DNA of 64,000 bases from Amycolatopsis pretoriensis (GCF_900107925.1 NZ_FNUJ01000007.1:62001-126000); one strand, 5' to 3'. Shown: positions 1 through 8,648, numbered from the stretch's first letter. The notes: generated by a model from the letters alone, not told the origin. Numbers and translations: made by a program.

Positions 1-86
1 CTGCGTTGTACTCGGCTTTCAGTTCGCCGCATCCGGGTCGCCCGCTGGCTGTGGTCGCGGTCGTCGAACCGAAGGGGCTGTCATGA
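1..86 (+). CDS. Transketolase N-terminal subunit (3' end only)
   Basis: Only the last 27 codons are in the window, read in the frame beginning at position 3 and ending in TGA at 84-86. The tail contains GRPLAVVAVVEPKGLS. It is identified mainly by context: its stop overlaps the start of the transketolase C-terminal-half gene as ATGA, the usual arrangement of split bacterial transketolases, where the N-terminal half carries the thiamine diphosphate pyrophosphate site. The visible residues alone would not prove the family. Confidence 0.6.
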   Translation, partial: ALYSAFSSPHPGRPLAVVAVVEPKGLS

Positions 87-967
87 GGGAGACGTTTCTC
101 CGCGTCACGGAGGAGATCCTGGACGCGGACCCGGACGTGGCGGTGGTGCTGGCGGACATTTCGGCGGCCCAGCTGGCCGGCGCCGCCCGGCGTCATCCGG
201 ATCGGGTGATCAACGTGGGGATCCGCGAGCAGTTGTTGGTCAGCGCCGGTGCGGGGTTGGCGTTGGCCGGGCTGCGGCCGATCGTGCACACTTTTCCGTC
301 GTTTTTGGTCGAGCGGGCTTTCGAGCAGATCAAGCTGGACTTTTCGCACCAGGAGGTGGGTGGGGTTCTAGTGTCGTACGGGGCTTCGTACGACATGCCG
401 CTCGCGGGGCGGACGCACCAGTCACCTGGGGATGTCGCTTTGATGGACTCCTTGCCGGGGTGGACGGTTCATGTTCCCGGGCATGCTTCCGAGGTCCGTC
501 GGTTGTTGCTGGAGTCGGTTCCGGGGGATGGCCGGGTTTACTTGCGGCTCTCGGCTCAGACGAACTCGGCGCCGCATCTCGGGGTGGGATTCACGCGGTT
601 GCGGTTCGGTTCTTCGGGAGTTGTTGTCGCGGTTGGTCCGGTGCTTGATCGGGTGCTGCGGGCTTGTGCTGGGCTGGATGTGACGGTGCTTTATGCGTCG
701 ACGATTCGGCCTTTCGATGCGGCTGGTCTTCGGTCGGCGGTGCTTTCTGCTTCGCCTTCGGTGGTTCTGGTGGAGCCTTACTTGGCGGGGACTTCGGCTC
801 ATTGGGTTTCGGAGGGCTTGTCGGACTTGCCGCATCGGGTGAAGTCGTTGGGGGTTCGGCGGGATGCGGAGGTGCGGACTTATGGCGGGATCGCGGACCA
901 TGACCTGGCACATGGGCTGGATGCCGGGTCGTTGAGGCTGTCGATCAGGGACTTCCTGGGGGAGTAG
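83..967 (+). CDS. Transketolase C-terminal-half subunit (Pyr domain)
   Basis: This 294-residue protein has the pyrimidine-binding and C-terminal domains of transketolase and lacks the N-terminal PP domain, which lies in the overlapping upstream gene. The motif NVGIREQ (residues 44-50) contains the conserved glutamate (E49) that activates the thiamine aminopyrimidine ring. GRTHQSPGDVALM (about 109-121) is the second typical block. Split transketolases transfer two-carbon ketol units. Such pairs often serve sugar or secondary metabolism as well as the pentose phosphate pathway, so the substrate is open. Codons from about residue 150 onward are unusually T-ending for this genome. The last 23 bp overlap the converging next gene. 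Confidence 0.85.
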   Translation: MRETFLRVTEEILDADPDVAVVLADISAAQLAGAARRHPDRVINVGIREQLLVSAGAGLALAGLRPIVHTFPSFLVERAFEQIKLDFSHQEVGGVLVSYGASYDMPLAGRTHQSPGDVALMDSLPGWTVHVPGHASEVRRLLLESVPGDGRVYLRLSAQTNSAPHLGVGFTRLRFGSSGVVVAVGPVLDRVLRACAGLDVTVLYASTIRPFDAAGLRSAVLSASPSVVLVEPYLAGTSAHWVSEGLSDLPHRVKSLGVRRDAEVRTYGGIADHDLAHGLDAGSLRLSIRDFLGE

Positions 968-2012
968 AGTCGGCATCAGGTTCGCGGTATCGGAGATCGA
1001 CGTGCTCGCCGGCGAGTAGCCGCATAAGCTTTTCGTTGTTCTTGCGTTCTTCGTCGGAATTCCGGGGAAGCTCGACGTTGAGCGATTCGTACAAAGCGAA
1101 CCGGTCGAGATCGATGATGGTTCGGACAGCTGTCGTGTACTCGTCGGCCGCGGCAATCGAAGCGCGGTAGGCGAGGTACGCCAGCGCATAGGGGATCAAC
1201 GCGATCAGCAACCACCATCCGTCGGTTGCCAGGCAGGCAAACGTCTCCGTCGCGGCGAGCAGGGACACGACGCACAACCGTACCGATGTGTCGAGCTGTT
1301 GCCGGGTGTCGTCGACGTATCCGACGTGTCGTTCCGGCGCGACGAGGCTGAAGTGCGGGGCCGTCCGGATAGCCTCGATGCCGTATTGCCGTCCGGCTCG
1401 ATCTTCTTCGCGGCGGAGGGCGTTGCCCAGCCGGGTCGGCATGATCCGTGACGGGTCGGGAAATCCTCGCGCGATGTGGTCGAACGCCGCTTCGGCCGTC
1501 AGCAGCCCGACGAGATGCGCTCCTCGTTCTGAATTCAGGAGGTCGAGACGAATCTGAGCCTTGGTTCGCTGGTCCCCTTCAAGCGTATCGTCGCCTTGGG
1601 CGATGAGAAGAGCCTGCACCTCTGTGGTCAGCTGCCGCTGCACGGCGTTGCGCATCCTCACGGCGGTGGTGCGTCGCGCCCGGTAACTCTCGACGCGCAG
1701 CCTGGCGAGAGTCCGCGCGAGCGGATGGTTGCCCCAATAACCTTCCAGTAGCTGGGTCATACCGAACTGCAGCGGATGAACGAACAGGCCGGTCGCCAAG
1801 CTGGCCAGCAGGATCCAGCCGAAGGCGACGAGATCGAGCCTGCCGAACCTATCGGCGAAAAGTGCGAGATCCGGCGCACCCGTCCAGGCGCCGGCTGCGG
1901 CGAGAGCGGCCGACCAGAGCACCAGGAACAAAGCCGGGAGCATGCTTACCAGGCTGAAGTATCGCCCGATCCGACTACCGAGGGCGACAGTGCCCTCGAC
2001 CACTGACGGCAT
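945..2012 (-). CDS. Four-segment membrane protein of unknown function
   Basis: This protein of about 355 residues has two hydrophobic segments near the N-terminus (around LVSMLPALFLVLWSAALAA and LVAFGWILLASLATGLFVH), a soluble charged region of roughly 150 residues, a second hydrophobic pair (around CVVSLLAATETFACLA and WWLLIALIPYALAYLAYRA), and an acidic C-terminus. I do not recognise the family. ATG at 2012 was chosen because it sits directly after the stop of a small Zn-ribbon gene (TGA-GC-ATG), which suggests translational coupling. A GTG at 2054 in the same frame is the alternative. The 3' end overlaps the converging transketolase gene by 23 bp. Confidence 0.6.
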   Translation of the reverse strand: MPSVVEGTVALGSRIGRYFSLVSMLPALFLVLWSAALAAAGAWTGAPDLALFADRFGRLDLVAFGWILLASLATGLFVHPLQFGMTQLLEGYWGNHPLARTLARLRVESYRARRTTAVRMRNAVQRQLTTEVQALLIAQGDDTLEGDQRTKAQIRLDLLNSERGAHLVGLLTAEAAFDHIARGFPDPSRIMPTRLGNALRREEDRAGRQYGIEAIRTAPHFSLVAPERHVGYVDDTRQQLDTSVRLCVVSLLAATETFACLATDGWWLLIALIPYALAYLAYRASIAAADEYTTAVRTIIDLDRFALYESLNVELPRNSDEERKNNEKLMRLLAGEHVDLRYREPDADSTPPGSP

Positions 2013-2014
2013 GC

Positions 2015-2155
2015 TCACTTGCGGCTGCCTTTGTTCCGAGGCGGTCGGGAACACTCGCCGCAGTAGAGCCTGCCAGCCGAGTTTCGCTCGTAAGTGCCGT
2101 CACAGCCCGACTTGTCGCAGGGGCCTCCCTCTTCGACAGGACCACGGCCGGCCAT
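2015..2155 (-). CDS. Small zinc-ribbon protein, 46 residues
   Basis: This short frame encodes two cysteine pairs, CDKSGC and YCGEC, separated by about 13 residues, followed by a basic tail (RPPRNKGSRK). The pattern resembles the rubredoxin-like ribbon at the N-terminus of actinobacterial PknG-type proteins (C-x4-C-G-T ... YCxxC). It is most likely a metal-binding domain expressed alone. Its TGA stop is two bases before the ATG of the membrane protein at 945-2012, so the two are probably co-translated. The start (ATG 2155) has no strong ribosome-binding site, and a slightly longer form is possible. Confidence 0.5.
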   Translation of the reverse strand: MAGRGPVEEGGPCDKSGCDGTYERNSAGRLYCGECSRPPRNKGSRK

Positions 2156-2308
2156 CCGGGGGTCGCGGTTGTATGCCAGCGTGTGCAGCGACCGGGGGGC
2201 TGTGAAGACCAACCACAGTCGTCGCATACGAGACCCCGCCCTCCAGGATCGATCCATGGTAGGCCAGCATGCTGGTGGAGTCGACCAGCTGGGAGGAGGT
2301 AGCGACGG

Positions 2309-2866
2309 GTGCTTTCTCCCTGGTTCTGGCCCGTGCTGGTGATCGTCGCAGTCGCTTCGGCCGGAGCGCTGGGGCCCGGTTGGGCACTCCTTGTCGTGGC
2401 CGCTGCAGGTTGGGCCGCTTGGGCTCGGCTCCGCCGAGGTGATCAGGCGATGCCGATGGCGCGACCCACCGTGCAGCCGCTGGTATTCGGCCTGGTGGAG
2501 TACGACGGCAAGCTGCTCGTACACGAAGAGCGTGACGACGTGTCCGGCAGAACGGTGTGGCGTCCACCGGGCGGGACGATCGCCTTCGGTGAGCGTGCCG
2601 AGAATGCCCTTAGACGTCAGGTCCCGGCTTCGCTGGGGAGGCTGGCGGGTGTCAAGGCGTTTGGTGCGCTGGAGAACCATCCAGTGGTGGATGGACGTCC
2701 TGGACACCAGATCGTTCTGCTCTACGAAGCAACGCTGGCCGATCCCAACTGCTACGGAGCAGCAGACCTGGACGGAGCGCGGTGGCACCCGGTGTTGGAC
2801 TTCGTCGAAGGCAGAGAGATGCTCGCGCCGGAGGGGCTCGCGGACCTGCTCGATTGGGAACCGTGA
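2309..2866 (+). CDS. Membrane-anchored Nudix-fold protein with degenerate Nudix box
   Basis: The start is GTG at 2309, eight bases after an excellent ribosome-binding site (GGAGGAGGT, 2292-2300). Residues 5-40 are hydrophobic, with one or two membrane segments, and are followed by a basic stretch. Residues 55-185 have the Nudix fold and align with the next gene. In the Nudix box (about 89-111) the first Gly and Glu (G89, E95) remain, but the catalytic REUXEE core reads RQVPAS, so the metal-binding glutamates are replaced (Q104, A107, S108). Hydrolysis is therefore unlikely. The protein may be a membrane-bound sensor or a decoy that binds a nucleotide-like ligand. It ends 24 bp before the intact Nudix gene. 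Confidence 0.75.
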   Translation: MLSPWFWPVLVIVAVASAGALGPGWALLVVAAAGWAAWARLRRGDQAMPMARPTVQPLVFGLVEYDGKLLVHEERDDVSGRTVWRPPGGTIAFGERAENALRRQVPASLGRLAGVKAFGALENHPVVDGRPGHQIVLLYEATLADPNCYGAADLDGARWHPVLDFVEGREMLAPEGLADLLDWEP

Positions 2867-2890
2867 CAGCCGGACGATAGCGTGGCCGGT

Positions 2891-3316
2891 ATGGGGTCCA
2901 GCATTCGGCCGATCGCGCTCGGCCTTCTCCGGCGGCAAGGGCAGATCCTCGTCTTCGAAGGGCGCGATGACGTCAAAGGCGAGACCTACTACCGGCCCCT
3001 CGGGGGCGGCATCGAGTTCGGCGAGCACAGCAAAGACACCCTCCAACGCGAGTTCCGCGAGGAACTCGACGCCGAGGTCAAAGTCGGCGAACTCCGAGGC
3101 GTCCTCGAGAACGTCTTCGCCTGGCGTGGCAACCCCGGACACGAGATCGCCTTCGTCTACGAAGCCGAGTTCGTCGACTCCGCTCTGTACGCCAAAGACC
3201 AGATGAAGATCCTCGACGACCCCGCCACCGCCCGATGGGTCGACCTGACCGACTTCATGGACGGCAGCAAGATCCTCTACCCCAACGGCCTCACCGAACT
3301 GCTCTCATCGGAGTAA
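2891..3316 (+). CDS. Nudix hydrolase
   Basis: This 141-residue single-domain protein has an essentially complete Nudix box at about residues 39-61: Gly, five residues, Glu, seven residues, then REFREEL. Members hydrolyse nucleoside diphosphates linked to another moiety using Mg2+ held by those glutamates. The substrate cannot be read from the sequence. The ATG at 2891 is preferred over GTG 2882 because TAGCGT (2878-2883) lies seven bases before it, the leaderless-promoter spacing seen throughout this window. It follows a catalytically degraded paralogue. The last 12 bp overlap the converging NIPSNAP gene. Confidence 0.85.
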   Translation: MGSSIRPIALGLLRRQGQILVFEGRDDVKGETYYRPLGGGIEFGEHSKDTLQREFREELDAEVKVGELRGVLENVFAWRGNPGHEIAFVYEAEFVDSALYAKDQMKILDDPATARWVDLTDFMDGSKILYPNGLTELLSSE

Positions 3317-3835
3317 CGACCGTGACGTCGCCTCCAAAGACTCGGAGCCGGGAGAAGGCGAACGGCTGAAGGACACCATGAACGGCCCGTCCGTCCGCAC
3401 CGGCAACTGCGGGAAGTTGTTCGGCCCCGGCTCCGTCTCGAACACCGCGAAGGCCGCCGGCGCCTCCCCGAAGGACAAGTACACCCCCGAACCCGGAGGC
3501 GGCGAAGCCAACCCGCGCACGACCGGACGCAGCAGCAGCACGTTGTCCGAGTCCACCATCGTCGCGTTGGCTTCCTCGCGAAACCGCCGCCACACCGGCC
3601 CCGTGTAGAACGCCGTCAGCGCGTCGACGCGGGCCGCTAGCGACGAGAACCCCCTCAGCCACACGAACTCGTCCGGTGACGAAGGCGTGCGGAACAGCCC
3701 GAACAAGTGCGCCCCCACCGCCTCCTGCGGTGCGACGAACTCGCGCTCGAACAACGAAATCAGCTCGTCACGCCGCCCCGGGCGCAGTGTGTAGCGGCGC
3801 AGCTCCAGCACCGTCTCGTACGCAGAAAAGTCCAC
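3305..3835 (-). CDS. NIPSNAP-family protein
   Basis: The 176-residue protein begins with YETVLELRRYTLRPGRRDEL, the typical opening of NIPSNAP domains, followed by FEREFVAPQEAVGAHLFGLF and a second ferredoxin-like half. NIPSNAP proteins are small dimeric alpha/beta-barrel proteins of mostly unknown role, and no catalytic claim is made. The start is GTG 3835, with TAGAGT (3842-3847 on the complementary strand) six bases upstream, consistent with a leaderless transcript. Its 3' end overlaps the Nudix gene by 12 bp. The acyl-CoA dehydrogenase gene lies upstream on the same strand. Confidence 0.8.
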   Translation of the reverse strand: MDFSAYETVLELRRYTLRPGRRDELISLFEREFVAPQEAVGAHLFGLFRTPSSPDEFVWLRGFSSLAARVDALTAFYTGPVWRRFREEANATMVDSDNVLLLRPVVRGLASPPPGSGVYLSFGEAPAAFAVFETEPGPNNFPQLPVRTDGPFMVSFSRSPSPGSESLEATSRSLLR

Positions 3836-3871
3836 GCCCGAACTCTAAAGACCACCACCGACAAAAACCGC

Positions 3872-5047
3872 TCAGCGGAACGCCGCCAGCCCCGTCACCG
3901 CCTGGCCGAGCGACAGCGCGTGCATCTCCTCCGTGCCTTCGTACGTCAGCACCGTCTCCAGGTTCGCCATGTGGCGCATCACCGGGTACTCCAGCGAAAT
4001 CCCGTTCGCGCCCAGCATCGAGCGCGCCTCCCTCGCGGCGGAAAGAGCCGAGCGCACGTTCGCCATCTTGCCGAAGCTCACGTGGTTGTGGTGCAACGTC
4101 CCCGCGTCCTTGAGGCGCCCGATCTGCAGCGCCACCAGGCCGGCTCGGTTGACCTCCACCAGCAGGTCCGCCAGCTTGCGCTGCGTCAGCTGGAACCCCG
4201 CCAGCGGCTTGCCGAACTGCGACCGCGACAGCGTGTACTCCAACGCCGCCTCGTAGCACGCGCGTGCCGCGCCGACCACGCCGAACAAGATCCCGTAGCG
4301 CGCCTCGTTCAGGCACGACAGCGGCCCGCGCAAGCCCCGGACCTCGGGGAACGCCGCCGAGCCGGGCAGCCGGACGCCGTCCAGGACCAGTTCCGCCGTC
4401 AGCGATGCCCGCAGGGACAGCTTGTGCTTGACCTCGTTGGCCGTGAACCCCGGCGTCGACGTCGGGACGACGAAGCCGCGGATCCCGTCGTCGGTCTGGG
4501 CCCAGACCACCGCCACGTCCGCGACCGTTCCGTTGGTGATCCACATCTTCGTGCCCGACAGCACCCAGTCGGACCCGTCGCGCACCGCGCGCGTCCGCAT
4601 CGAACCCGGGTCGCTGCCCGCGTCGGGCTCGGTCAGGCCGAAGCAGCCGAGCGCGTCGCCCGTGGCCATCCGCGGCAGCCACTCCTGGCGCTGCTCCTCG
4701 CTGCCCCACTTGTGGATCGCGTACATCGCCAGCGACCCCTGCACCGACACGAAGCTGCGCAACCCCGAGTCGACGGCTTCCAGCTCGCGGCACGCGATGC
4801 CGTACGCGACCGCGCTGGTGCCCGCGCAGCCGTAGCCCTCCAGGTGCATGCCCAGCAGCCCCAGCGAGCCGAAGCCCTTGGCCAGCTCGGCGGCCGGCAG
4901 CGAGCCCGTTTCATACCAATCGGCGACCTGGTCCAGCAGGTTGTCCTTCGCGTACGCGCGGACGGCGGCGCAGATTCCGCGCTCCTCCTCGGCGAGCCCG
5001 GCGTCGAGGTCGAGGAAGTCGTGCGGGTCAGGGGTGCGGCTGCTCAT
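3872..5047 (-). CDS. Acyl-CoA dehydrogenase, glutaryl-CoA dehydrogenase type
   Basis: This is a full-length 391-residue flavoprotein. CFGLTEPDAGSDPGSMRT and WVLSGTKMWITNG (residues roughly 130-170) form the FAD and substrate site, and RSQFGKPLAGFQLTQ is the typical dehydrogenase block. The catalytic base is the glutamate in YEGTEEMHAL (E370), the context found in glutaryl-CoA dehydrogenases. Those enzymes oxidatively decarboxylate glutaryl-CoA to crotonyl-CoA in lysine and tryptophan breakdown. The Arg that distinguishes true glutaryl-CoA enzymes was not checked, so a different short-chain substrate is possible. A GGGAGCC-like ribosome-binding site precedes ATG 5047. Confidence 0.88.
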   Translation of the reverse strand: MSSRTPDPHDFLDLDAGLAEEERGICAAVRAYAKDNLLDQVADWYETGSLPAAELAKGFGSLGLLGMHLEGYGCAGTSAVAYGIACRELEAVDSGLRSFVSVQGSLAMYAIHKWGSEEQRQEWLPRMATGDALGCFGLTEPDAGSDPGSMRTRAVRDGSDWVLSGTKMWITNGTVADVAVVWAQTDDGIRGFVVPTSTPGFTANEVKHKLSLRASLTAELVLDGVRLPGSAAFPEVRGLRGPLSCLNEARYGILFGVVGAARACYEAALEYTLSRSQFGKPLAGFQLTQRKLADLLVEVNRAGLVALQIGRLKDAGTLHHNHVSFGKMANVRSALSAAREARSMLGANGISLEYPVMRHMANLETVLTYEGTEEMHALSLGQAVTGLAAFR

Positions 5048-5095
5048 GAGGGCTCCCGGGGAACGCGACGATGCGGCCCCCGCAGGAAACCACAG

Positions 5096-5272
5096 TCAGG
5101 CGTCTGTCCTCCGCGTGGCGTTCGTCACGCGGACAGCAGACGTCGACGGCGTGCATCGCGGCCGGACCTGCTGGCGGGGGATCAGCAGCTCGCTGAACTG
5201 CGGAAACGGCACGCTCTCGATGTCGTCACGCCAGGCGTGCAGCATCTGGGACAGCAGATCGTCCTCGGCCAT
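5096..5272 (-). CDS. Small hypothetical protein (58 residues)
   Basis: The frame begins at ATG 5272 after a clear GGGAGG ribosome-binding site five bases upstream. The N-terminal part (MAEDDLLSQMLHAWRDDIES, then VPFPQF) is acidic and helical and looks like a real actinobacterial small protein. The C-terminal 25 residues are basic and low in complexity. I do not recognise a domain and offer no function. It is divergent from the secreted protein at 5443 and lies just upstream of the acyl-CoA dehydrogenase gene on the same strand. Confidence 0.5.
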   Translation of the reverse strand: MAEDDLLSQMLHAWRDDIESVPFPQFSELLIPRQQVRPRCTPSTSAVRVTNATRRTDA

Positions 5273-5442
5273 CTTCGCCTCCCTGGCGTCCGGTCGTGCG
5301 GGTTGTGCGCACACGATCGAGTCGCTTGATACCCAGCGAGCGGGACGCCGAAACGTCCTTCGCCAAGATTCTTCCGGCGCGTGACCGCCCCGTGGCAGAA
5401 TCGCGTCGCCGCCGCCACCGCCTCAACTCCCGAGGAGCGCAC

Positions 5443-6297
5443 ATGCGCGCGGCCAGTCTGCTCGCCCTCACCACCGCCGCCCTGCTCACCGCCACCGGCG
5501 TGGCCACCGCCCACGAAGCCCGCTGGCGCCAAACCGGTCACACGACCGCCGAAAACCGGGTCAGCGGCGAGGGCCTCACCACGCTGCGCCTGCCCGGGCA
5601 CGCGCCCGAGCTCGTCTACCGCAACGGCGCCACCATCCCGCAGCCGCTCAAGGACGAGGGCTGGGGCCACGTCGGCGACCCGGACTCGCTGCGCGGCTAC
5701 GTCTTCGACGTCTACCAGGACACCGTCACCCCGACGCCGACGAAGAAGATGTACCTGGTCACCAAGCCCGACGGCACGACGACGGAGTTCGTCCACCCCC
5801 TGCTGCCCGACGAGCCGGCGCCGAACGCGAACGCCCAGGTCGCGGCCACCCCCGACGGCCAGTGGCTCGTCTCCGGCCCGCTCGGCGAGATCGACCGCCT
5901 CTACGTCTCCCCGACACCGTTCCTGAACCCCCGCGGCCCGAAGACGGCCGGCGACCTGCCCGTCGCCGCCCGCATCCACCTCGACCACCACATCCGCAGC
6001 GCCCAGGGCTGCGACTTCGTCAGCTCGACGCGGCTGGTCTGCGCGACCAGCGACCCGTACAACGACCTGTACCCGACCAACCTGCAGCTGCTGCAGATCG
6101 ACCTCCCGCGGCCCGTCAACGGCCACGACGTCACCGCGAAGGTGCGGGAAATCAGCCAGGTCCCGCTGGTCAGCACCTGCACCGGCACGTTCACGCCGGA
6201 GGGCGTCGACTACGACGCCGGCGTGCTGCGCGTCGAGGTCGTGCCGCCGGCGCCGTGCAACACCGTGACGGACGTCTATTCGTTCGAGCGCCGCTGA
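5443..6297 (+). CDS. Secreted hypothetical protein, possible beta-propeller-like
   Basis: ATG 5443 is preceded by GAGGAG at 5432-5437. Residues 1-22 ([20 protein letters not shown]) form a Sec signal peptide, with cleavage likely after ATA before HEARW. The mature part of about 260 residues contains repeated short strand-like blocks such as [20 protein letters not shown] and [20 protein letters not shown], suggesting a beta-propeller-like secreted protein. Cysteines cluster in the C-terminal half (GCDF, LVCAT, STCTG, APCNT) and may form disulfides. No enzyme motif is recognised. It ends 23 bp before hisH but is not expected to share its function. Confidence 0.75.
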   Translation: MRAASLLALTTAALLTATGVATAHEARWRQTGHTTAENRVSGEGLTTLRLPGHAPELVYRNGATIPQPLKDEGWGHVGDPDSLRGYVFDVYQDTVTPTPTKKMYLVTKPDGTTTEFVHPLLPDEPAPNANAQVAATPDGQWLVSGPLGEIDRLYVSPTPFLNPRGPKTAGDLPVAARIHLDHHIRSAQGCDFVSSTRLVCATSDPYNDLYPTNLQLLQIDLPRPVNGHDVTAKVREISQVPLVSTCTGTFTPEGVDYDAGVLRVEVVPPAPCNTVTDVYSFERR

Positions 6298-6320
6298 GCC
6301 CTGCGGCTACGCTGGGTGGC

Positions 6321-6947
6321 GTGTCTCGTGTGGTGATTCTCGACTACGGTTCCGGCAACCTCCGCTCCGCCGAACGCGCTGTGGCGCGCGCCGGGGCCGA
6401 AGTCGAGGTCACCGCCGACCCGCATGCCGCGATCGAGGCCGACGGCCTGGTCGTGCCGGGCGTCGGCGCCTACTCGGCGTGCATGGCCGGGCTGCTCGAG
6501 GTCAAGGGGCACCGGATCATCGGCAAGCGCCTCGCCGGCGGCCGTCCCGTGCTCGGCATCTGCGTCGGCATGCAGATCCTCTTCTCCCGCGGCGTCGAGC
6601 ACGGCGAGGAGACCGAGGGCACGGGAGAGTGGCCGGGCGTCGTCGACCGGCTGAACGCCGACGTCCTGCCGCACATGGGCTGGAACACCGTGCGCGCGCC
6701 GGCGGACTCGCGGCTGTTCGCCGGGCTCGACCCGGACGAGCGGTTCTACTTCGTGCACTCCTACGCCGCGCGCAAGTGGGAGCTCGACGGGCTGGCCGGC
6801 CAGGAACCCAAGGTCACCTGGGCCAACCACGGCGACGACTTCGTCGCGGCGGTCGAAAACGGACCGCTCTGGGCCACCCAGTTCCACCCCGAGAAGTCCG
6901 GCGACGCGGGCGCGCGGCTGTTGAAGAACTGGCTGGCGACCCTCTGA
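6321..6947 (+). CDS. hisH: Imidazole glycerol phosphate synthase, glutaminase subunit
   Basis: HisH releases ammonia from glutamine and passes it to HisF to form imidazole glycerol phosphate and AICAR in histidine synthesis. The 208-residue class I glutamine amidotransferase shows the nucleophile in GICVGMQ (C81), the N-terminal LDYGSGN block, and the catalytic His-Glu pair in FHPEKS. GTG 6321 was chosen because TACGCT at 6308-6313 lies seven bases upstream, fitting a leaderless mRNA. priA follows 36 bp later with its own similar promoter. The partner gene hisF lies about 12 kb downstream, which is unusual for an obligate complex. Confidence 0.95.
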   Translation: MSRVVILDYGSGNLRSAERAVARAGAEVEVTADPHAAIEADGLVVPGVGAYSACMAGLLEVKGHRIIGKRLAGGRPVLGICVGMQILFSRGVEHGEETEGTGEWPGVVDRLNADVLPHMGWNTVRAPADSRLFAGLDPDERFYFVHSYAARKWELDGLAGQEPKVTWANHGDDFVAAVENGPLWATQFHPEKSGDAGARLLKNWLATL

Positions 6948-6983
6948 CCGGGTGACGCGGGTCTCCGCCTTAGAGTTACCGGC

Positions 6984-7721
6984 GTGACTTTCACGCTGCT
7001 TCCCGCCGTTGATGTGGCCGATGGCCAGGCCGTGCGACTCGTCCAGGGCGAGGCCGGCACCGAGACCTCCTATGGCAGCCCGCTCGAAGCGGCGCTCGCC
7101 TGGGAGCGCGACGGTGCCGAGTGGATCCACCTGGTCGACCTCGACGCCGCGTTCGGCAAGGGCAGCAACCGCGAACTGCTCGCCGACGTCGTCGGCCGGC
7201 TCGACGTCCAGGTGGAGCTCTCGGGCGGCATCCGCGACGACGCGTCCCTGAAGGCCGCGCTGGCCACCGGCGCCCGCCGCGTCAACCTCGGCACGGCGGC
7301 GCTCGAGGACCCGGAGTGGACAGCGCGCGTGATCGGCGAGTACGGCGACCGCGTGGCGATCGGCCTGGACGTCCGGATCACCGAGGCGGGCCACCGCCTG
7401 TCGGCCCGAGGCTGGACCTCCGACGGCGGCGACCTGTGGGACGTCCTGGAGCGCCTGGACCGCGACGGCGCGTCCCGGTACGTGGTGACGGACGTGAGCA
7501 AGGACGGCACGCTGCGGGGCCCGAACCTGGAGCTGCTGCGCGACGTCGTCGCGCGGACGGACGCGCCGGTGATCGCTTCGGGCGGGGTGTCCAGTGTGGA
7601 CGATCTCGTCGCGTTGGCCGGGTTGGCCGCCGATGGGGTCGAAGGGTCGATCGTGGGGAAGGCGCTGTACGCGGGCGCGTTCACGCTGCCCGAGGCGCTC
7701 GCGGCGGTCGCGAAGGTCTGA
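6984..7721 (+). CDS. priA: Bifunctional HisA/TrpF isomerase PriA
   Basis: This 245-residue (beta/alpha)8 barrel isomerises ProFAR in histidine synthesis and, in actinobacteria, also phosphoribosylanthranilate in tryptophan synthesis. The general acid/base pair is D10 (LLPAVD) and D174 (VSKDGT). R18, R142 and W144 (ARGWTS) correspond to the mobile-loop residues that give M. tuberculosis PriA its second activity. No trpF accompanies the trp genes in this window, which fits. GTG 6984 has TAGAGT at 6971-6976, seven bases upstream, so it is probably leaderless. It is the last gene of this half of the split his cluster. Confidence 0.95.
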   Translation: MTFTLLPAVDVADGQAVRLVQGEAGTETSYGSPLEAALAWERDGAEWIHLVDLDAAFGKGSNRELLADVVGRLDVQVELSGGIRDDASLKAALATGARRVNLGTAALEDPEWTARVIGEYGDRVAIGLDVRITEAGHRLSARGWTSDGGDLWDVLERLDRDGASRYVVTDVSKDGTLRGPNLELLRDVVARTDAPVIASGGVSSVDDLVALAGLAADGVEGSIVGKALYAGAFTLPEALAAVAKV

Positions 7722-7775
7722 GCATTACCTCCGGCGTAATCGACGCCGTACGGCTTCCCCGCCAGGATCCAGGGC

Positions 7776-8126
7776 ATGACGAAGAACGCCTACGGGATCG
7801 CCCACCTCCGCCCGCCCGCCGTGCTGCACGAAGAAGTTTTCGAGTACCTCGAACGCATCCAGGCGACGCTCGACCCGTACGGCGGCAGGTTCGTCGTGCA
7901 CGGTGCGCAGCCGCAGGTGATGGAGGGGGAGTGGCCCGGAGCGCTGGTGGTCATCGAGTTCCCCGGCCTCGCCGCCGCGCACGAGTGGTACGCCTCGCCC
8001 GCCTACCGGGAGATCCTCGCCCTGCGAGCGGACCACATCCCGGGCGACCTGGTCATCGTCGAAGGCTGCGGCCCGGACCACGACTCGGCCGCGATGGGCG
8101 CGGCGATGCGGGCCGCGGCGGCATGA
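7776..8126 (+). CDS. DUF1330 protein
   Basis: The 116-residue protein matches the small ferredoxin-like DUF1330 family: YLERIQATLDPYGGRFVVHG, then a VVIEFPGLAAAHEWYASPAYREI block, which is the family signature. Members form dimeric alpha/beta barrels and have no established reaction. It lies 54 bp after priA on the same strand and could be cotranscribed, but nothing links it to histidine synthesis. It begins the accessory stretch separating the two his gene groups. Confidence 0.85.
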   Translation: MTKNAYGIAHLRPPAVLHEEVFEYLERIQATLDPYGGRFVVHGAQPQVMEGEWPGALVVIEFPGLAAAHEWYASPAYREILALRADHIPGDLVIVEGCGPDHDSAAMGAAMRAAAA

Positions 8127-8174
8127 CGCCGAAAAGCGGCTGACAGCGCGCCCCCGGGGTCGTAGGTTGCCGCG

Positions 8175-8648
8175 GTGGAGGAGATCGTCACCCAGCTGGA
8201 AATGACCGCCGCCGGGCAGCTGAACCCCGCCCCCGTCGTCGACGGTGTCACGCTGCGGGTCACCGGTCCGGGCCCGGAGATCGAGCGGCTGCACGTCCGG
8301 ATCGGGACGCCCCACGCCTGGCCGAGTGCCTCGCGCAGCGCCGAAGACTGGGCGAAGTGGCTCTCGGAGCCGCGCCGGTACCGGCTCATCGAATACCGCG
8401 GCGAAATCGCGGGCGCCGCCGATTTCGAGGAGCAGCCGGGCAACACCGTCGAAATCACCACCTTCGGCCTGCTGCCCGAATTCGTCGGCAAGGGCCTCGG
8501 CGGTTACGCGCTCACCCTCGTCGTCGCCGACGCGTGGGCGCTTCCCGGCACGAAAAGGGTCTGGCTGCACACCTCGACGCTCGACCACCCGAACGCGCTG
8601 CCGAACTACCTGCGGCGCGGGTTCCGCGGCTTCAGCCGTCCAGCTTGA
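8175..8648 (+). CDS. GNAT-family N-acetyltransferase
   Basis: This 157-residue protein has the GNAT acetyl-CoA site (motif A) at about residues 98-118: FGLLPEFVGKGLGGYAL, with the Q/R-x-x-G-x-G pattern as GKGLGG. It is followed by the motif B region with HTSTLDHPNALPNYLRRGF. The substrate is unknown. GTG 8175 is six bases after TAGGTT (8163-8168), suggesting leaderless transcription. Its 3' end overlaps the converging PPOX gene by 17 bp. Confidence 0.85.
   Translation: MEEIVTQLEMTAAGQLNPAPVVDGVTLRVTGPGPEIERLHVRIGTPHAWPSASRSAEDWAKWLSEPRRYRLIEYRGEIAGAADFEEQPGNTVEITTFGLLPEFVGKGLGGYALTLVVADAWALPGTKRVWLHTSTLDHPNALPNYLRRGFRGFSRPA

Noticed and set aside
2015-3142. 375-residue frame on the complementary strand through both Nudix genes
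   Set aside because: Only its last 46 residues (the Zn-ribbon) look real. The rest is antisense to the Nudix genes.
5182-6126. 314-residue complementary frame overlapping the secreted protein
   Set aside because: It is an antisense shadow of the secreted protein gene and of the small gene at 5096-5272.
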